Below are positions 44,119 to 51,425 of a stretch of 64,000 nucleotides of DNA, one piece after another; positions within the stretch are counted from its first letter, which is position 1, and every line of letters starts with the position of its first letter. Source of the DNA: DASXVX01 sp036504075 (lineage in GTDB: Bacteria; Bacillota; Sulfobacillia; Symbiobacteriales; Symbiobacteriaceae); NCBI GenBank assembly GCA_036504075.1, contig DASXVX010000033.1, positions 1 to 64,000 on the forward strand, in the 5' to 3' direction. The notes below the pieces were generated by a model. The model saw nothing but the letters and a program-made list of their open reading frames with translations. It was not told the origin of the DNA and did no database searches. Made by a program: the position numbers and the translations under genes.

Positions 44119-45012
44119 TCAGTCCCGGCGCAGTTGCAGCCAGACGATGCCGGCCAGCACCAGTGCGCCGCCGCCGACCTGCCAGGGTCCCAGCCGGTCG
44201 CCAAAGGCCACGGCCGACAGAAGCGCTGTGCCCACCGGCTCCAGCGTGGAGACGATCGATGCCCGGGACGGCCCCAGCCGCTCCACGCCGGCAAAAAAGA
44301 GCATCACCGCCAGCACGGTGGCGAAGAACGCGGTGCCCGCCATGGCCCACCAACCGGCCGGTGCCACCCGGACCAGGTCACCCGCAAGAACGCCATATCC
44401 AAGGAAGACGGCGGCGGTCGCGGTACTCACATAGGCGGTCACCACCACCGGCGAAGAACGCCGGCTGACCCGGCTGCCGAAAAAGATATAGATCGCATAG
44501 ACCACGGACGATGCCAGCGCCAGCAACGCCCCGGTCCAGGTGAACAGCGAACCGGCCCCCGGTGCGATCAGTACCAGCGCCACGCCCGCCAGCGTGACCA
44601 ACAGCGCCGCCGTTTTCCGCCCCGTCAGCGTCTGCCCGTCGAACCACCAGGCCAGGCAGGCCACAATGGCCGGGTACGTGTATAGCAGCAGCGCCGCCAG
44701 GCTGGGCGAAAGCCGGTCAGCGGCTACCGACGACAGATAGAGCGAAGACATGGCCGTATAGCCCACGCCGCCCATGAGCAGCAGCTGCAGGGCGGTCCGC
44801 AGGTCCGGCAGCGTCCGGCGGGTGATAAGCACGTACGCCCAAAGCGCCGCCGCGGCCATGAGAAAGCGAACGCCGAGCAGCGTCGGCACGTTGGCGCCGG
44901 CCCGGTAGGCCAGCACGCCAAAAATCGGCAATGTACTGAATCCGAGCGCGGAAATGGCCGTCAATATTGCGCCGGAGGCCGATAGCGAGAGTTTCACAGT
45001 GAATTGCCCCAT
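44119..45012 (-). CDS. EamA/DMT family transporter
   Basis: A 297-residue membrane protein with ten helices in two EamA repeats: residues ~10-140 and ~150-290. Typical segments: LLLYTYPAIVACLAWWFDGQ, SIVSTLEPVGTALLSAVAFG, GGGALVLAGIVWLQL. Members export metabolites such as amino acids or purines. ATG 45012 lacks a strong ribosome site; a GTG five codons later is an alternative. It ends just upstream of the sigma gene promoter. Confidence 0.85.
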   Translation of the reverse strand: MGQFTVKLSLSASGAILTAISALGFSTLPIFGVLAYRAGANVPTLLGVRFLMAAAALWAYVLITRRTLPDLRTALQLLLMGGVGYTAMSSLYLSSVAADRLSPSLAALLLYTYPAIVACLAWWFDGQTLTGRKTAALLVTLAGVALVLIAPGAGSLFTWTGALLALASSVVYAIYIFFGSRVSRRSSPVVVTAYVSTATAAVFLGYGVLAGDLVRVAPAGWWAMAGTAFFATVLAVMLFFAGVERLGPSRASIVSTLEPVGTALLSAVAFGDRLGPWQVGGGALVLAGIVWLQLRRD

Positions 45013-45100
45013 GCTTTCGTCATTATTACAATAGTAAAGGACCTGGCTGGTAGACTCAAGCCCATAATCTACTCTAGCATGAAGTGTTTCCCGCCCGCAT

Positions 45101-46090
45101 CTAAATCTGGCCGTGAAACCCCGAAAAATCGAACTTGACGGCCCGGCCGAACAGGTGGGTGAACCGCTCCACCACGGCCTGCTCGTGCAGATGGGCCGCC
45201 ACCGGGTCCCCTTCCGGCCGGTGGTTGATCACGTCGACGTGCGTCCAGCCCCGGTGCCGTCCCGCCAGCAGGGCGCGCCGGATCAACTGGTAAATGGCCA
45301 CGTCCGCGGGCGGCACGGAGTAGCCGACAAACACGATCCGGTCCGCCCGCTGCAGCCACTCCAGCGCCTGGTCCCAGATGTGCTGGAGCCGGAACCCCTC
45401 GTAGTTCTTCAGCCACGTCGGCGAAACGATCAGCCCGTTCAGCCGTTCGTTGCCGCAGCGCCGGCAGGAGAGCCCCTCCACATACGGCAGCAGGTGGGCC
45501 ACTTTCTCGTCGGCCACCGTGATATGGCTGCAGGCCGGACAGAGCGCCCAGTTCAGCGATCCGTGCAACTTCCCGAGAAACGGCCCTTGCCTGCCCGGGT
45601 CCAGCCCGTAATTGGGCACGGCCCCCTGGCCTAGCAGCGCATCGTCCAACAGGGTGTCGTAGTTGAGCGACAACAGGGCGAACTCCCCCGGCCTGGCCGC
45701 GTCCAGGAGTGCGCGCACGAACCGGGCGTGCGGCCCGCTGCTTTCCCGGAAGCGGTTTTGCAGGGCGGCGTCCAGGGTGGCGGAAAGCAAGTGCTCCAGG
45801 TCCCGCCGCACCTGGTAGAGCCGGGGCGGGTCGTACTGAAAGCCCAGCCCCTGGTTGACATGCAGGCTCCAGTCCACCAGGCTGATCAATTCATCCACTG
45901 CCGGCATGAAGGCGAACGCCTCCGGCCCTGTCACCGGCGTCCGAAAAATGGTCTCCAAAAACCGCCAGACCGCGCGAATGCGGTCATCGAAATCGGGCGC
46001 CAGCAACTCCCAGCCCCGGGCCAGAAAATCCTTGACAGCCGGGGCGCCCTCTGCGGCCGACGCTCCCGCTCCGAAAATGTAAACGTCCAT
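45101..46090 (-). CDS. SIR2-like protein with zinc ribbon
   Basis: A 329-residue protein of the SIR2_2-like group. Features: N-terminal FGAGASAAEGAPAV (NAD-binding GxGxS-like loop), LSLNYDTLLDDAL, a core LGKLHGSLNWALC with the likely catalytic histidine, zinc cysteines CPAC and CRRC, and VGYSVPPADVAIYQL near the end. SIR2-like proteins deacetylate or hydrolyse NAD+; some are antiphage effectors. No partner gene is adjacent, so a housekeeping role is equally possible. Start taken at ATG 46090, with only a weak ribosome site; an upstream repeat-rich frame is unlikely to be translated. Confidence 0.75.
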   Translation of the reverse strand: MDVYIFGAGASAAEGAPAVKDFLARGWELLAPDFDDRIRAVWRFLETIFRTPVTGPEAFAFMPAVDELISLVDWSLHVNQGLGFQYDPPRLYQVRRDLEHLLSATLDAALQNRFRESSGPHARFVRALLDAARPGEFALLSLNYDTLLDDALLGQGAVPNYGLDPGRQGPFLGKLHGSLNWALCPACSHITVADEKVAHLLPYVEGLSCRRCGNERLNGLIVSPTWLKNYEGFRLQHIWDQALEWLQRADRIVFVGYSVPPADVAIYQLIRRALLAGRHRGWTHVDVINHRPEGDPVAAHLHEQAVVERFTHLFGRAVKFDFSGFHGQI

Positions 46091-46166
46091 GGACCTAGTC
46101 TGCTCAAAGGCGGCCCCGTATAAAGGAAGGGATTGCCGGGCATCATGCGCCCGGAGGTGTCTTCCA

Positions 46167-46610
46167 TTGCCCACTCTGCCGACACTGCCCACTCTGCCGA
46201 CACTGCCGACTCCCACGGAACGGTTGGTGGCGCTGCTCTGCTACCTGGGCGCCCTGCGAGTGCCCATCGTCGCCCTCCTGCTGCCGGGCTGGGCGTTTAC
46301 GGTGCCCAGCGGCCTCGTGATCGCAGGTGCCGCCTGGGCCTACGGGCGCAAGCGCTCCCCTTTCCTTCGCCACCACGGCCGGGAAGGGTTCAAATGGGCC
46401 CTGCAGGCCAACCTGGTCCTGGCCGGGCTGGCACTGCTCGCCAAAGGACTCTATTTGCTCTGGTTCTACTCCGGCGCGACCGCCGCCAATGCCCTCTGGC
46501 ATTTCAGCGCCTCCACTTTTCGGTGGGCAGGGCTGCTGGTCACGGTCCTGACGGTTTATGTCATGGTGAAGGCCGCTCGGGGCAGCACAGGGGACGCTCT
46601 GTCCGGGTAG
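46167..46610 (+). CDS. DUF4870-like small membrane protein
   Basis: A 147-residue protein with three to four helices: LVALLCYLGALRVPIVALLL, GWAFTVPSGLVIAGAAWAYG and LLVTVLTVYVMVKA. The motif KRSPFLRHHGREGFKWALQA resembles the DUF4870 loop (SPFV..HGKEA). The N-terminus is a five-fold LPT repeat, encoded by short tandem DNA repeats at 46167-46215. TTG 46167 has GGAGGTG seven bases upstream. Divergent from the SIR2-like gene. Role unknown. Confidence 0.65.
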   Translation: MPTLPTLPTLPTLPTPTERLVALLCYLGALRVPIVALLLPGWAFTVPSGLVIAGAAWAYGRKRSPFLRHHGREGFKWALQANLVLAGLALLAKGLYLLWFYSGATAANALWHFSASTFRWAGLLVTVLTVYVMVKAARGSTGDALSG

Positions 46611-46682
46611 TAGGGTTCTCCCCCGGTTCTGGCGCGCTCCGGCCCGGCGCGCAGAAAAACCCCTTCCACCGAAAGAAAGGTC

Positions 46683-46712
46683 TTGACCACTCCGAAGGCC
46701 CCGTGGTATCCT
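46683..46712 (+). promoter_or_regulatory. Promoter of the riboswitch-purU transcript
   Basis: TTGACC (46683-46688), 18-base spacer, TATCCT (46707-46712). Transcription would start about 30-40 bases before the first glycine aptamer. Confidence 0.55.
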
Positions 46713-46759
46713 CCTCCGTAATTACCATAGCGTGCGCAGACGACGGCTGCCGGAAGAAT

Positions 46760-46945
46760 GGGCCATGGCCCGACCGAAGGGGCAAGGGGGCGGATCATCC
46801 CGACCGCCTGCCGAAACTCTCAGGTGTCTCCGGGAAATCCGGAGAAGGTACCGCAGCCCGATGCATCTCTGGAGAGATCCGCCAAAGCGGGCGCCGAAGG
46901 AGCAAGGCCTACCCGGCCGTCACTCTCAGGCAAAAGGACAGAGCA
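46760..46945 (+). ncRNA. Tandem glycine riboswitch
   Basis: Two aptamers in series. Aptamer 1: CCGAAGGGGCAA (46774-46785) and ACTCTCAGG (46816-46824). Aptamer 2: CCGAAGGAGCAA (46894-46905) and CTCTCAGGCAAAAGGACAG (46923-46941), the classic gcvT-motif wording. A terminator stem follows as expression platform. Glycine binding usually switches transcription on. Placement before purU, rather than the glycine cleavage genes, is notable. Confidence 0.93.
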
Positions 46946-46995
46946 AGGGAAAGAGTCCGCCCAACAGGCGGGTTCTTTCCCGTTTGCTTTTCTGG
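46946..46995 (+). terminator. Riboswitch expression-platform terminator
   Basis: GGGAAAGA..CCGCCC / GGCGGG..TCTTTCCC then GTTTGCTTTTCT, directly after aptamer 2. Confidence 0.8.
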
Positions 46996-47064
46996 CCGGC
47001 CCGCCGTCTCTCCCGGGCCGGCTTTGCCGTTTTCTGCCCGCATATTAAGGAGCGAATACGAACG

Positions 47065-47928
47065 ATGGCCAGCAAACTCACCGACCGCGCCCGCATGCTC
47101 ATCTCCTGCCCCGACCAGCCGGGCATCGTCGCCGCCGTCTCCCAGTTCCTGTTTGAGCGGGGCGCAAACGTGATCCAGTCCGACCAGCACACCACCAACC
47201 CGTACGGCGGCCTGTTCTTCATGCGGGTCGATTTCGCCCTGCCCGATGTCGTCCAAAAGGCCCCGGCCCTGGAGCGTGAGTTCGCCACCATCGCCGACCA
47301 GTTCCAGATGGAGTTTCGGCTGTCGGTGGCCGAACGGCTGAAGAAGGTGGCCATTTTCGTCTCGAAAGAGAGCCACGCCCTGCAGGAGCTGATCTGGCAG
47401 TGGAAGTCCGGGGATATCCGGGCCGAAATCGCCATGGTCATCAGCAATCACCCGGACCTGGCCGGCGTGGTCGAGCCGTTCGGCATTCCGTTCCACGTCG
47501 TCCCGGTGACCAAGGAGACCAAGGCGGAAGCCGAAACGAAGCAATTGGAACTGACGGCGGGCGTGGACCTGGTCGTGCTGGCCCGCTACATGCAGATCAT
47601 CAGCGGCAACTTCATCAGCCATTTCCCGCACCGAGTGATCAACATCCACCACTCTTTCCTCCCGGCCTTCGTAGGCGCCAACCCCTACGCCCAGGCCGAG
47701 AAGCGGGGCGTCAAGCTGATCGGCGCCACCGCCCACTACGTGACGGAAGAACTGGACGCCGGGCCGATCATCGAGCAGGACGTGCAGCGGGTCGACCACC
47801 GCTCGGACGTCGACGACCTGCGCCGGTTGGGCCGCCACGTGGAGCGGGTGGTGCTGGCGAAAGCCGTCGCCTGGCACCTGGAAGACCGGGTGCTGGTCCA
47901 CGGGAACAAGACGGTCGTTTTCGCCTGA
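47065..47928 (+). CDS. purU: Formyltetrahydrofolate deformylase
   Basis: A 287-residue enzyme that hydrolyses 10-formyl-THF to formate and THF. The N-terminal ACT domain has ARMLISCPDQPGIVAAVSQF then LFERGANVIQSDQHT. The formyltransferase-like domain carries IHHSFLPAFVGANPYAQA, GATAHYVTEELDAGPIIEQD and VQRVDH. ATG 47065 is preceded by AAGGAG twelve bases upstream. It is the only gene downstream of the glycine riboswitch. PurU balances one-carbon pools and glycine/serine flux, so glycine control makes biochemical sense. Terminator follows. Confidence 0.93.
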   Translation: MASKLTDRARMLISCPDQPGIVAAVSQFLFERGANVIQSDQHTTNPYGGLFFMRVDFALPDVVQKAPALEREFATIADQFQMEFRLSVAERLKKVAIFVSKESHALQELIWQWKSGDIRAEIAMVISNHPDLAGVVEPFGIPFHVVPVTKETKAEAETKQLELTAGVDLVVLARYMQIISGNFISHFPHRVINIHHSFLPAFVGANPYAQAEKRGVKLIGATAHYVTEELDAGPIIEQDVQRVDHRSDVDDLRRLGRHVERVVLAKAVAWHLEDRVLVHGNKTVVFA

Positions 47929-47950
47929 CCCGCCTCGGGCGAATCGAACA

Positions 47951-47990
47951 CCCCCTCCGGAAGCTGCGGCTTTCCGGAGGGGGTCTTTCT
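47951..47990 (+). terminator. Terminator of purU
   Basis: CCCCCTCCGGAA / TTTCCGGAGGGGG then TCTTTCT. Confidence 0.88.
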
Positions 47991-47998
47991 CATTCATC

Positions 47999-48193
47999 TC
48001 AACCGTTGTCCGGGTCGGCAAATGACTGTCCCTTGGCGTTAAGCGCACTGCGAATGAGGCCAATCGCTTTTGGGCCCATGCCATGTAGTCTTTGGAGGTC
48101 GGCCTCTTTGACCATTGTAAATTGATCCAGTCGCGAGTATCCGGCCGCGTTGCGTGCTCGAAGTGCCGGCCCCAGGTCAGTGTTGTCCGAGCC
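47999..48193 (-). pseudogene. Remnant of a small helix-hairpin-helix DNA-binding protein gene
   Basis: An open frame between a TAA near 48194 and TGA 47999 encodes DLGPALRARNAAGYSRLDQF then TMVKEADLQRLHGMGPKAIG and LIRSALNAKGQSFA. This matches small HhH proteins (LHGMGPKA..IRxALxAKGxSF). There is no standard start before the conserved part; only ATG 48115 gives a 38-residue product. The expected N-terminal part overlaps the hydrolase 3' end, so the gene looks truncated. Confidence 0.55.
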
Positions 48194-49145
48194 AGTCGGT
48201 TATGGCCGACATCACGGCGGGGGTTTCCTGAATGTGAAAGAGCAGATGCGGAAGGCCAGGGAGCAGCACCCACCGCTTGTCGGTCACCGCCAGCACCTCG
48301 TACATCTGCTTGGCCCCTACCTGTGCTGGATCCTGGTCGCCCACCAGCACCAGCGTGGGCACCCGAATCTGCGGCGCCCGCCCGATGGTCTTCTGACGAA
48401 CATCGTTGGCAGCGAGGCCGAACGCCATGGACATCGCTTGCAGGTGAAGCGGGTCATCGGCGATGAAGTCGACCTGGTCGGGCAGGTCGACGGTCTGGGA
48501 GAGCCGCTTCCGGTCGTATGCGGTGGGGCCGGGTAACAGGACCGGGCGGTGCCGCAGGAACAGCCAGGCAGCCGGTCCCCTGATCCAGTTCGTCCACGGT
48601 ACCGGAGCCGCAAGTGCCGTCATGGCCGGCGCCACCGCGATGAGACCCGCGATGTCCGGGTGGGTCTCGGCGGCCCAGGATGCCGCCAGGGCACCGCCCA
48701 GGCTGTGGCCCAGCACATACATGCGGGCTCCGGAGTAGCGCTGTTTCAGCTGCCCGACCAGTTCGGTGACATCCGCGTAAATGCGGCTCTGAGAGGGGAC
48801 GTCGCCGTGCGGGGTACGGGTCAGGCCGTTGCCCCGCAAGTCTGCTGCATAATAGGCGATACCGGCATCTCGCAGGCTCTCGCCGACCCGACTGTGGTAG
48901 CCGCTGTGTTGTCCGATGCCGTGCAGTCCGAGCACCACCTGCTTCACATCGCCCAGGGGCACCCAGTGCCGGACGAATAGTTCAGCGCCGTCGCTGACCT
49001 TGATGTATTCACCGCTCTCCGGGACGGGGGCGTTCTGCCACGGGTCGCGGGGAATGGGACTGACCAGTGTGGCAGCCAAACTGATGCCCAGAATGACGAG
49101 CGGGGGACTGAGACCGATCGCCAGCACGATTTTCAACCAGCTCAC
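48177..49145 (-). CDS. Monoacylglycerol lipase-like alpha/beta hydrolase
   Basis: A 322-residue hydrolase with an N-terminal membrane anchor or signal (IVLAIGLSPPLVILGISLAA). Core motifs: LGLHGIGQHSGYHSRVGESL (HGxxxHSGRY-like motif of the family), DLRGNGLTRTPHG, VLGHSLGGALAASWA (Ser), VGDQDPAQVGAK (Asp) and LPGLPHLLFHIQET (His). GTG 49145 has AAGGAAGTG nearby. It probably acts at the membrane on lipid esters. Single gene. Confidence 0.87.
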   Translation of the reverse strand: MSWLKIVLAIGLSPPLVILGISLAATLVSPIPRDPWQNAPVPESGEYIKVSDGAELFVRHWVPLGDVKQVVLGLHGIGQHSGYHSRVGESLRDAGIAYYAADLRGNGLTRTPHGDVPSQSRIYADVTELVGQLKQRYSGARMYVLGHSLGGALAASWAAETHPDIAGLIAVAPAMTALAAPVPWTNWIRGPAAWLFLRHRPVLLPGPTAYDRKRLSQTVDLPDQVDFIADDPLHLQAMSMAFGLAANDVRQKTIGRAPQIRVPTLVLVGDQDPAQVGAKQMYEVLAVTDKRWVLLPGLPHLLFHIQETPAVMSAITDWLGQH

Positions 49146-49349
49146 GAGGTTGCACTTCCTTCACCAGGAGCAAGGTGGATCCGCATCGGTCTAAGTACAA
49201 ACATTCTGCACCAGTATTACAGTTCACTCAAGGCCTGAAATTCGCGGTGGTTGTAATAGACCTGGGCGGAGTCGGGGGTTGAACGAACGTCGATGCGCCG
49301 GCAACACCCCATTCCGTCGTGACGGTTCACATCTATTTTTGGCAGATGA

Positions 49350-49393
49350 AAACCCCCTCCGGAAGCTCTGGCCTTCCGAAGGGGGGCTTTTTT
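49350..49393. terminator. Bidirectional terminator
   Basis: AACCCCCTCCGGAAG / CTTCCGAAGGGGGG with TTTTTT on the plus side and a T-run on the minus side, just past the Doc-like fragment. Confidence 0.8.
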
Positions 49394-49398
49394 GCCTG

Positions 49399-49554
49399 TC
49401 ATGCGATCGGTTCCGAATTCCTGCGAAACCAGTCACCAAGCGTGGCTACATCTTCAATCATGCCATACTCCCGCACTCCGTGCGCTCCGCCGGTGACAAC
49501 CAGAAGCCGCTCGTGGAGTGCGATGACCCGCGTTGGGACCAACGTCTTGATCAT
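49399..49554 (-). CDS. Truncated Doc/Fic-family toxin fragment
   Basis: A 51-residue product: LVPTRVIALHERLLVVTGGA then HGVREYGMIEDVATLG, matching the first ~35 residues of death-on-curing (Doc) toxins (xxVxxxHxxxxxxxGGxxGVRDxGLLES). The Fic catalytic motif HPFxDGNKR is absent and does not occur downstream; the protein ends SEPIA. Its ATG overlaps the stop of the upstream gene (ATGA), the coupling usual in toxin-antitoxin operons. Likely a decayed or very reduced toxin that cannot phosphorylate EF-Tu as Doc does. Confidence 0.65.
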   Translation of the reverse strand: MIKTLVPTRVIALHERLLVVTGGAHGVREYGMIEDVATLGDWFRRNSEPIA

Positions 49555-49898
49555 TTTGCCAAACGCGCCAAAGCGGACTTGTCCTGGGTGATGAAAGCAT
49601 CCCCCGCAGCCTCCACTTCAGCGTCGGAGCCGAGCGACGGTGTGGCGGCCGGCAGCCCCTCCCGGCTCTCGTGGATAAGCCAGCGGAGGAACTTCCTGGC
49701 GGCGTCGAGATGCTCAGGTGGAAGGTCATTGATCAGGTGGTGAAGGTCTTCGCGCACAGGCTCCCCGGGAGGCTCGCTGGCGGCATCTTGCTGCCGGTGG
49801 GCCTGGGAGGCCGACTTCGGGGTTTCGCCGGTGACCCCGGCCCCTTTCGGCAGTCCTGAATCCTTCCGTTCGGGTACGCCTTTAGCTCGCTGTTTCAT
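49551..49898 (-). CDS. Antitoxin-like protein upstream of the Doc fragment
   Basis: A 115-residue protein. The first ~60 residues are polar and low-complexity. A helical motif LHHLINDLPPEHLDAARKFL then RWLI resembles the (L)xxLPxxxLxxAxxFLxxL segment common in small antitoxin-like proteins. The tail has AAGDAFITQDKSALARLAK. ATG 49898 has GGAAGGAGG upstream. Coupled by ATGA to the truncated Doc gene. It does not resemble Phd; the antitoxin role is inferred from position. Confidence 0.55.
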   Translation of the reverse strand: MKQRAKGVPERKDSGLPKGAGVTGETPKSASQAHRQQDAASEPPGEPVREDLHHLINDLPPEHLDAARKFLRWLIHESREGLPAATPSLGSDAEVEAAGDAFITQDKSALARLAK

Positions 49899-50019
49899 GC
49901 CTTTGCCTCCTTCCCATCCGTTCAACGTCATCCTAACAGGTTCCCCTCAGCACATCAACAAGGCGCAGGATAGCTTGGCGTAACTGATTTCCGAGGGCTT
50001 TGGAGTCAGTTGGACAGCG

Positions 50020-50373
50020 TTACCATTTGTACGAAGCGTAGGCCAGCTTCGTACAAAGGGCATCTCCCAGCTCCCTGAGGACCGCATTATCTGCAATCTG
50101 AGTAGTCCAGAATCCGGTGACCGGATCTTGACGGTGCGGTTCTCTTATCCGTAGCGCAAAGCATGCCTCGATGCCGTCTTCCAGGTTCATCCCGATGTAC
50201 AGTTGCGGTCGGTCGGCGTTCATCTCTTCAGTCGTCGGCAGGGCATAGCTGGCCTGGACGAACCCTAGCTTCTTCAAGATCTCGTCCTTATTGGCCTCCA
50301 GTTCAGCAACCTGCGCAACGGTTGCCCGGAATCCCGGGTCGGTTGAGTACACGATCCCAAACGTTATTCCCAT
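50020..50373 (-). CDS. Small protein of the paralogous immunity-like array, member 3
   Basis: A 117-residue cytoplasmic protein related to the genes at 50464 and 51054. Its opening MGITFGIVYSTDPGFR parallels MGTTFTVIHPIDPEYK of the first member, and the C-terminal half shares the IEACFALRI ... LRELGDALCTKLAYASY pattern. ATG 50373 has GGGAGG six bases upstream. Arrays of related small genes behind a secreted toxin are typical of immunity sets. No known family was recognised with certainty. Confidence 0.6.
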   Translation of the reverse strand: MGITFGIVYSTDPGFRATVAQVAELEANKDEILKKLGFVQASYALPTTEEMNADRPQLYIGMNLEDGIEACFALRIREPHRQDPVTGFWTTQIADNAVLRELGDALCTKLAYASYKW

Positions 50374-50463
50374 CCTCACGCCTCCCTACGGGGTGAGCTG
50401 CACAGTGACGTACTCCAGCACGTCCGGCGCTTTCTGCTCGAAGTAAAGGATGGAAGAGGGTGC

Positions 50464-51006
50464 CTACGGAGTTTCTTGGTTAATCCACTTCAATGGAGTT
50501 CCGAGTAGCTGCTCCAACTTGGCCCACACGGCCGAGGTGGTATCGGGAAGTGTCAGAGCTTGCTCCACCACAACGGCGAAGCTGACGAGGGCACCGCCGT
50601 CACTCATGTAGACACGGTTGATCTTGTGCGTTTGTCGACACTCCGGACACTCCAGTGTCGGAATCGCATCCGCACTAAAGTTCCCGCCGCCCAAAGCTTC
50701 CCAGAACTCATCTTGTACGTTGGCTCGGCAGAGTTCTGTCGGGCAGAATAGCGTCATGTCGGGGCCAGGGAAGAAGTGAGGAGTGGTAACGACGCTAATG
50801 CGGTCTCGACTAGTCCCACCGAATTGGAGTCCGAGATCGGCCGCCACGGGTCCGGGACGGAAGCCGAGGGGGTCGATGTCGACTCCAGGCAACGGCTCCC
50901 GTTGGACCGTAGCAGTGTCCAGGAGCGATAACAGGTCGGTGAGTTGTTCCGGTCCAATCACATAGTCCGGGTCTTTGGAAAAAATCAGGGCTCGCGATCC
51001 GCTCAA
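50464..51006 (-). CDS. Immunity-like protein with two Cys pairs, member 2
   Basis: A 180-residue protein. The C-terminal part LVSFAVVVEQALTLPDTTSA then VWAKLEQLLGTPLKWI matches the neighbouring paralogues. A middle insertion carries CPTELC and LECPECRQTH, a probable zinc knuckle. HFFPGPD is shared with PHFSP of member 1. TTG 51006 is supported by GAGGTGG five bases upstream; GTG 51015 is an alternative. Second of three genes downstream of the nuclease-like secreted protein. Confidence 0.6.
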   Translation of the reverse strand: MSGSRALIFSKDPDYVIGPEQLTDLLSLLDTATVQREPLPGVDIDPLGFRPGPVAADLGLQFGGTSRDRISVVTTPHFFPGPDMTLFCPTELCRANVQDEFWEALGGGNFSADAIPTLECPECRQTHKINRVYMSDGGALVSFAVVVEQALTLPDTTSAVWAKLEQLLGTPLKWINQETP

Positions 51007-51053
51007 CTTTTCCACCTCGCACTGCCTGGGAGGAGCCGGGCCGGCGAACCCTT

Positions 51054-51413
51054 CTACCTCACGTAGGTCACTTGGCCGAGTTTCGCCCCCAGGAGCCTCT
51101 CAAGCTCCTCCATGGTCTCTCTTGGAACAGTGGACTCGTACACGGGCTCGTCAAATCCCGGGAGTGGGCCCCTCTCACGAAGGGCATTCTCCACAACAAC
51201 GGCGAAGCAACTGATGACCGGCTCTTCCATGCCCTCGCCGTAATGCATGTCGCGTTCATCTACGACACGAGCTGTCGGGGAGAAGTGGGGGCCGGGGAAG
51301 CCGGCAAATGCAGCAAGCCCCGTTTTCCCCATCCCTTTAAGCCGAAGGATGACGTCGGCGGCGGGCTTGTACTCCGGGTCGATCGGATGTATCACCGTAA
51401 ATGTGGTCCCCAA
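51054..51413 (-). CDS. Immunity-like protein, member 1
   Basis: A 119-residue protein immediately after the toxin-like gene: its ribosome site GGAGGGG overlaps the toxin stop and TTG 51413 lies 13 bases past it. Sequence landmarks: TTFTVIHPIDPEYKPAADVI, FPGPHFSPTARV, ISCFAVVVENAL and ETMEELERLLGAKLGQVTYV. Position directly behind a nuclease-like secreted toxin suggests it is the cognate immunity protein. Tox-REase-5 toxins are known to pair with families such as Imm52; whether this is one needs profile comparison. Confidence 0.62.
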   Translation of the reverse strand: MGTTFTVIHPIDPEYKPAADVILRLKGMGKTGLAAFAGFPGPHFSPTARVVDERDMHYGEGMEEPVISCFAVVVENALRERGPLPGFDEPVYESTVPRETMEELERLLGAKLGQVTYVR

Positions 51414-51425
51414 ACCGAACCCCTC

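Noticed and set aside
46909..48273. 454-codon minus-strand frame opposite purU
   Set aside because: Shadow of purU; it also runs through the purU terminator.
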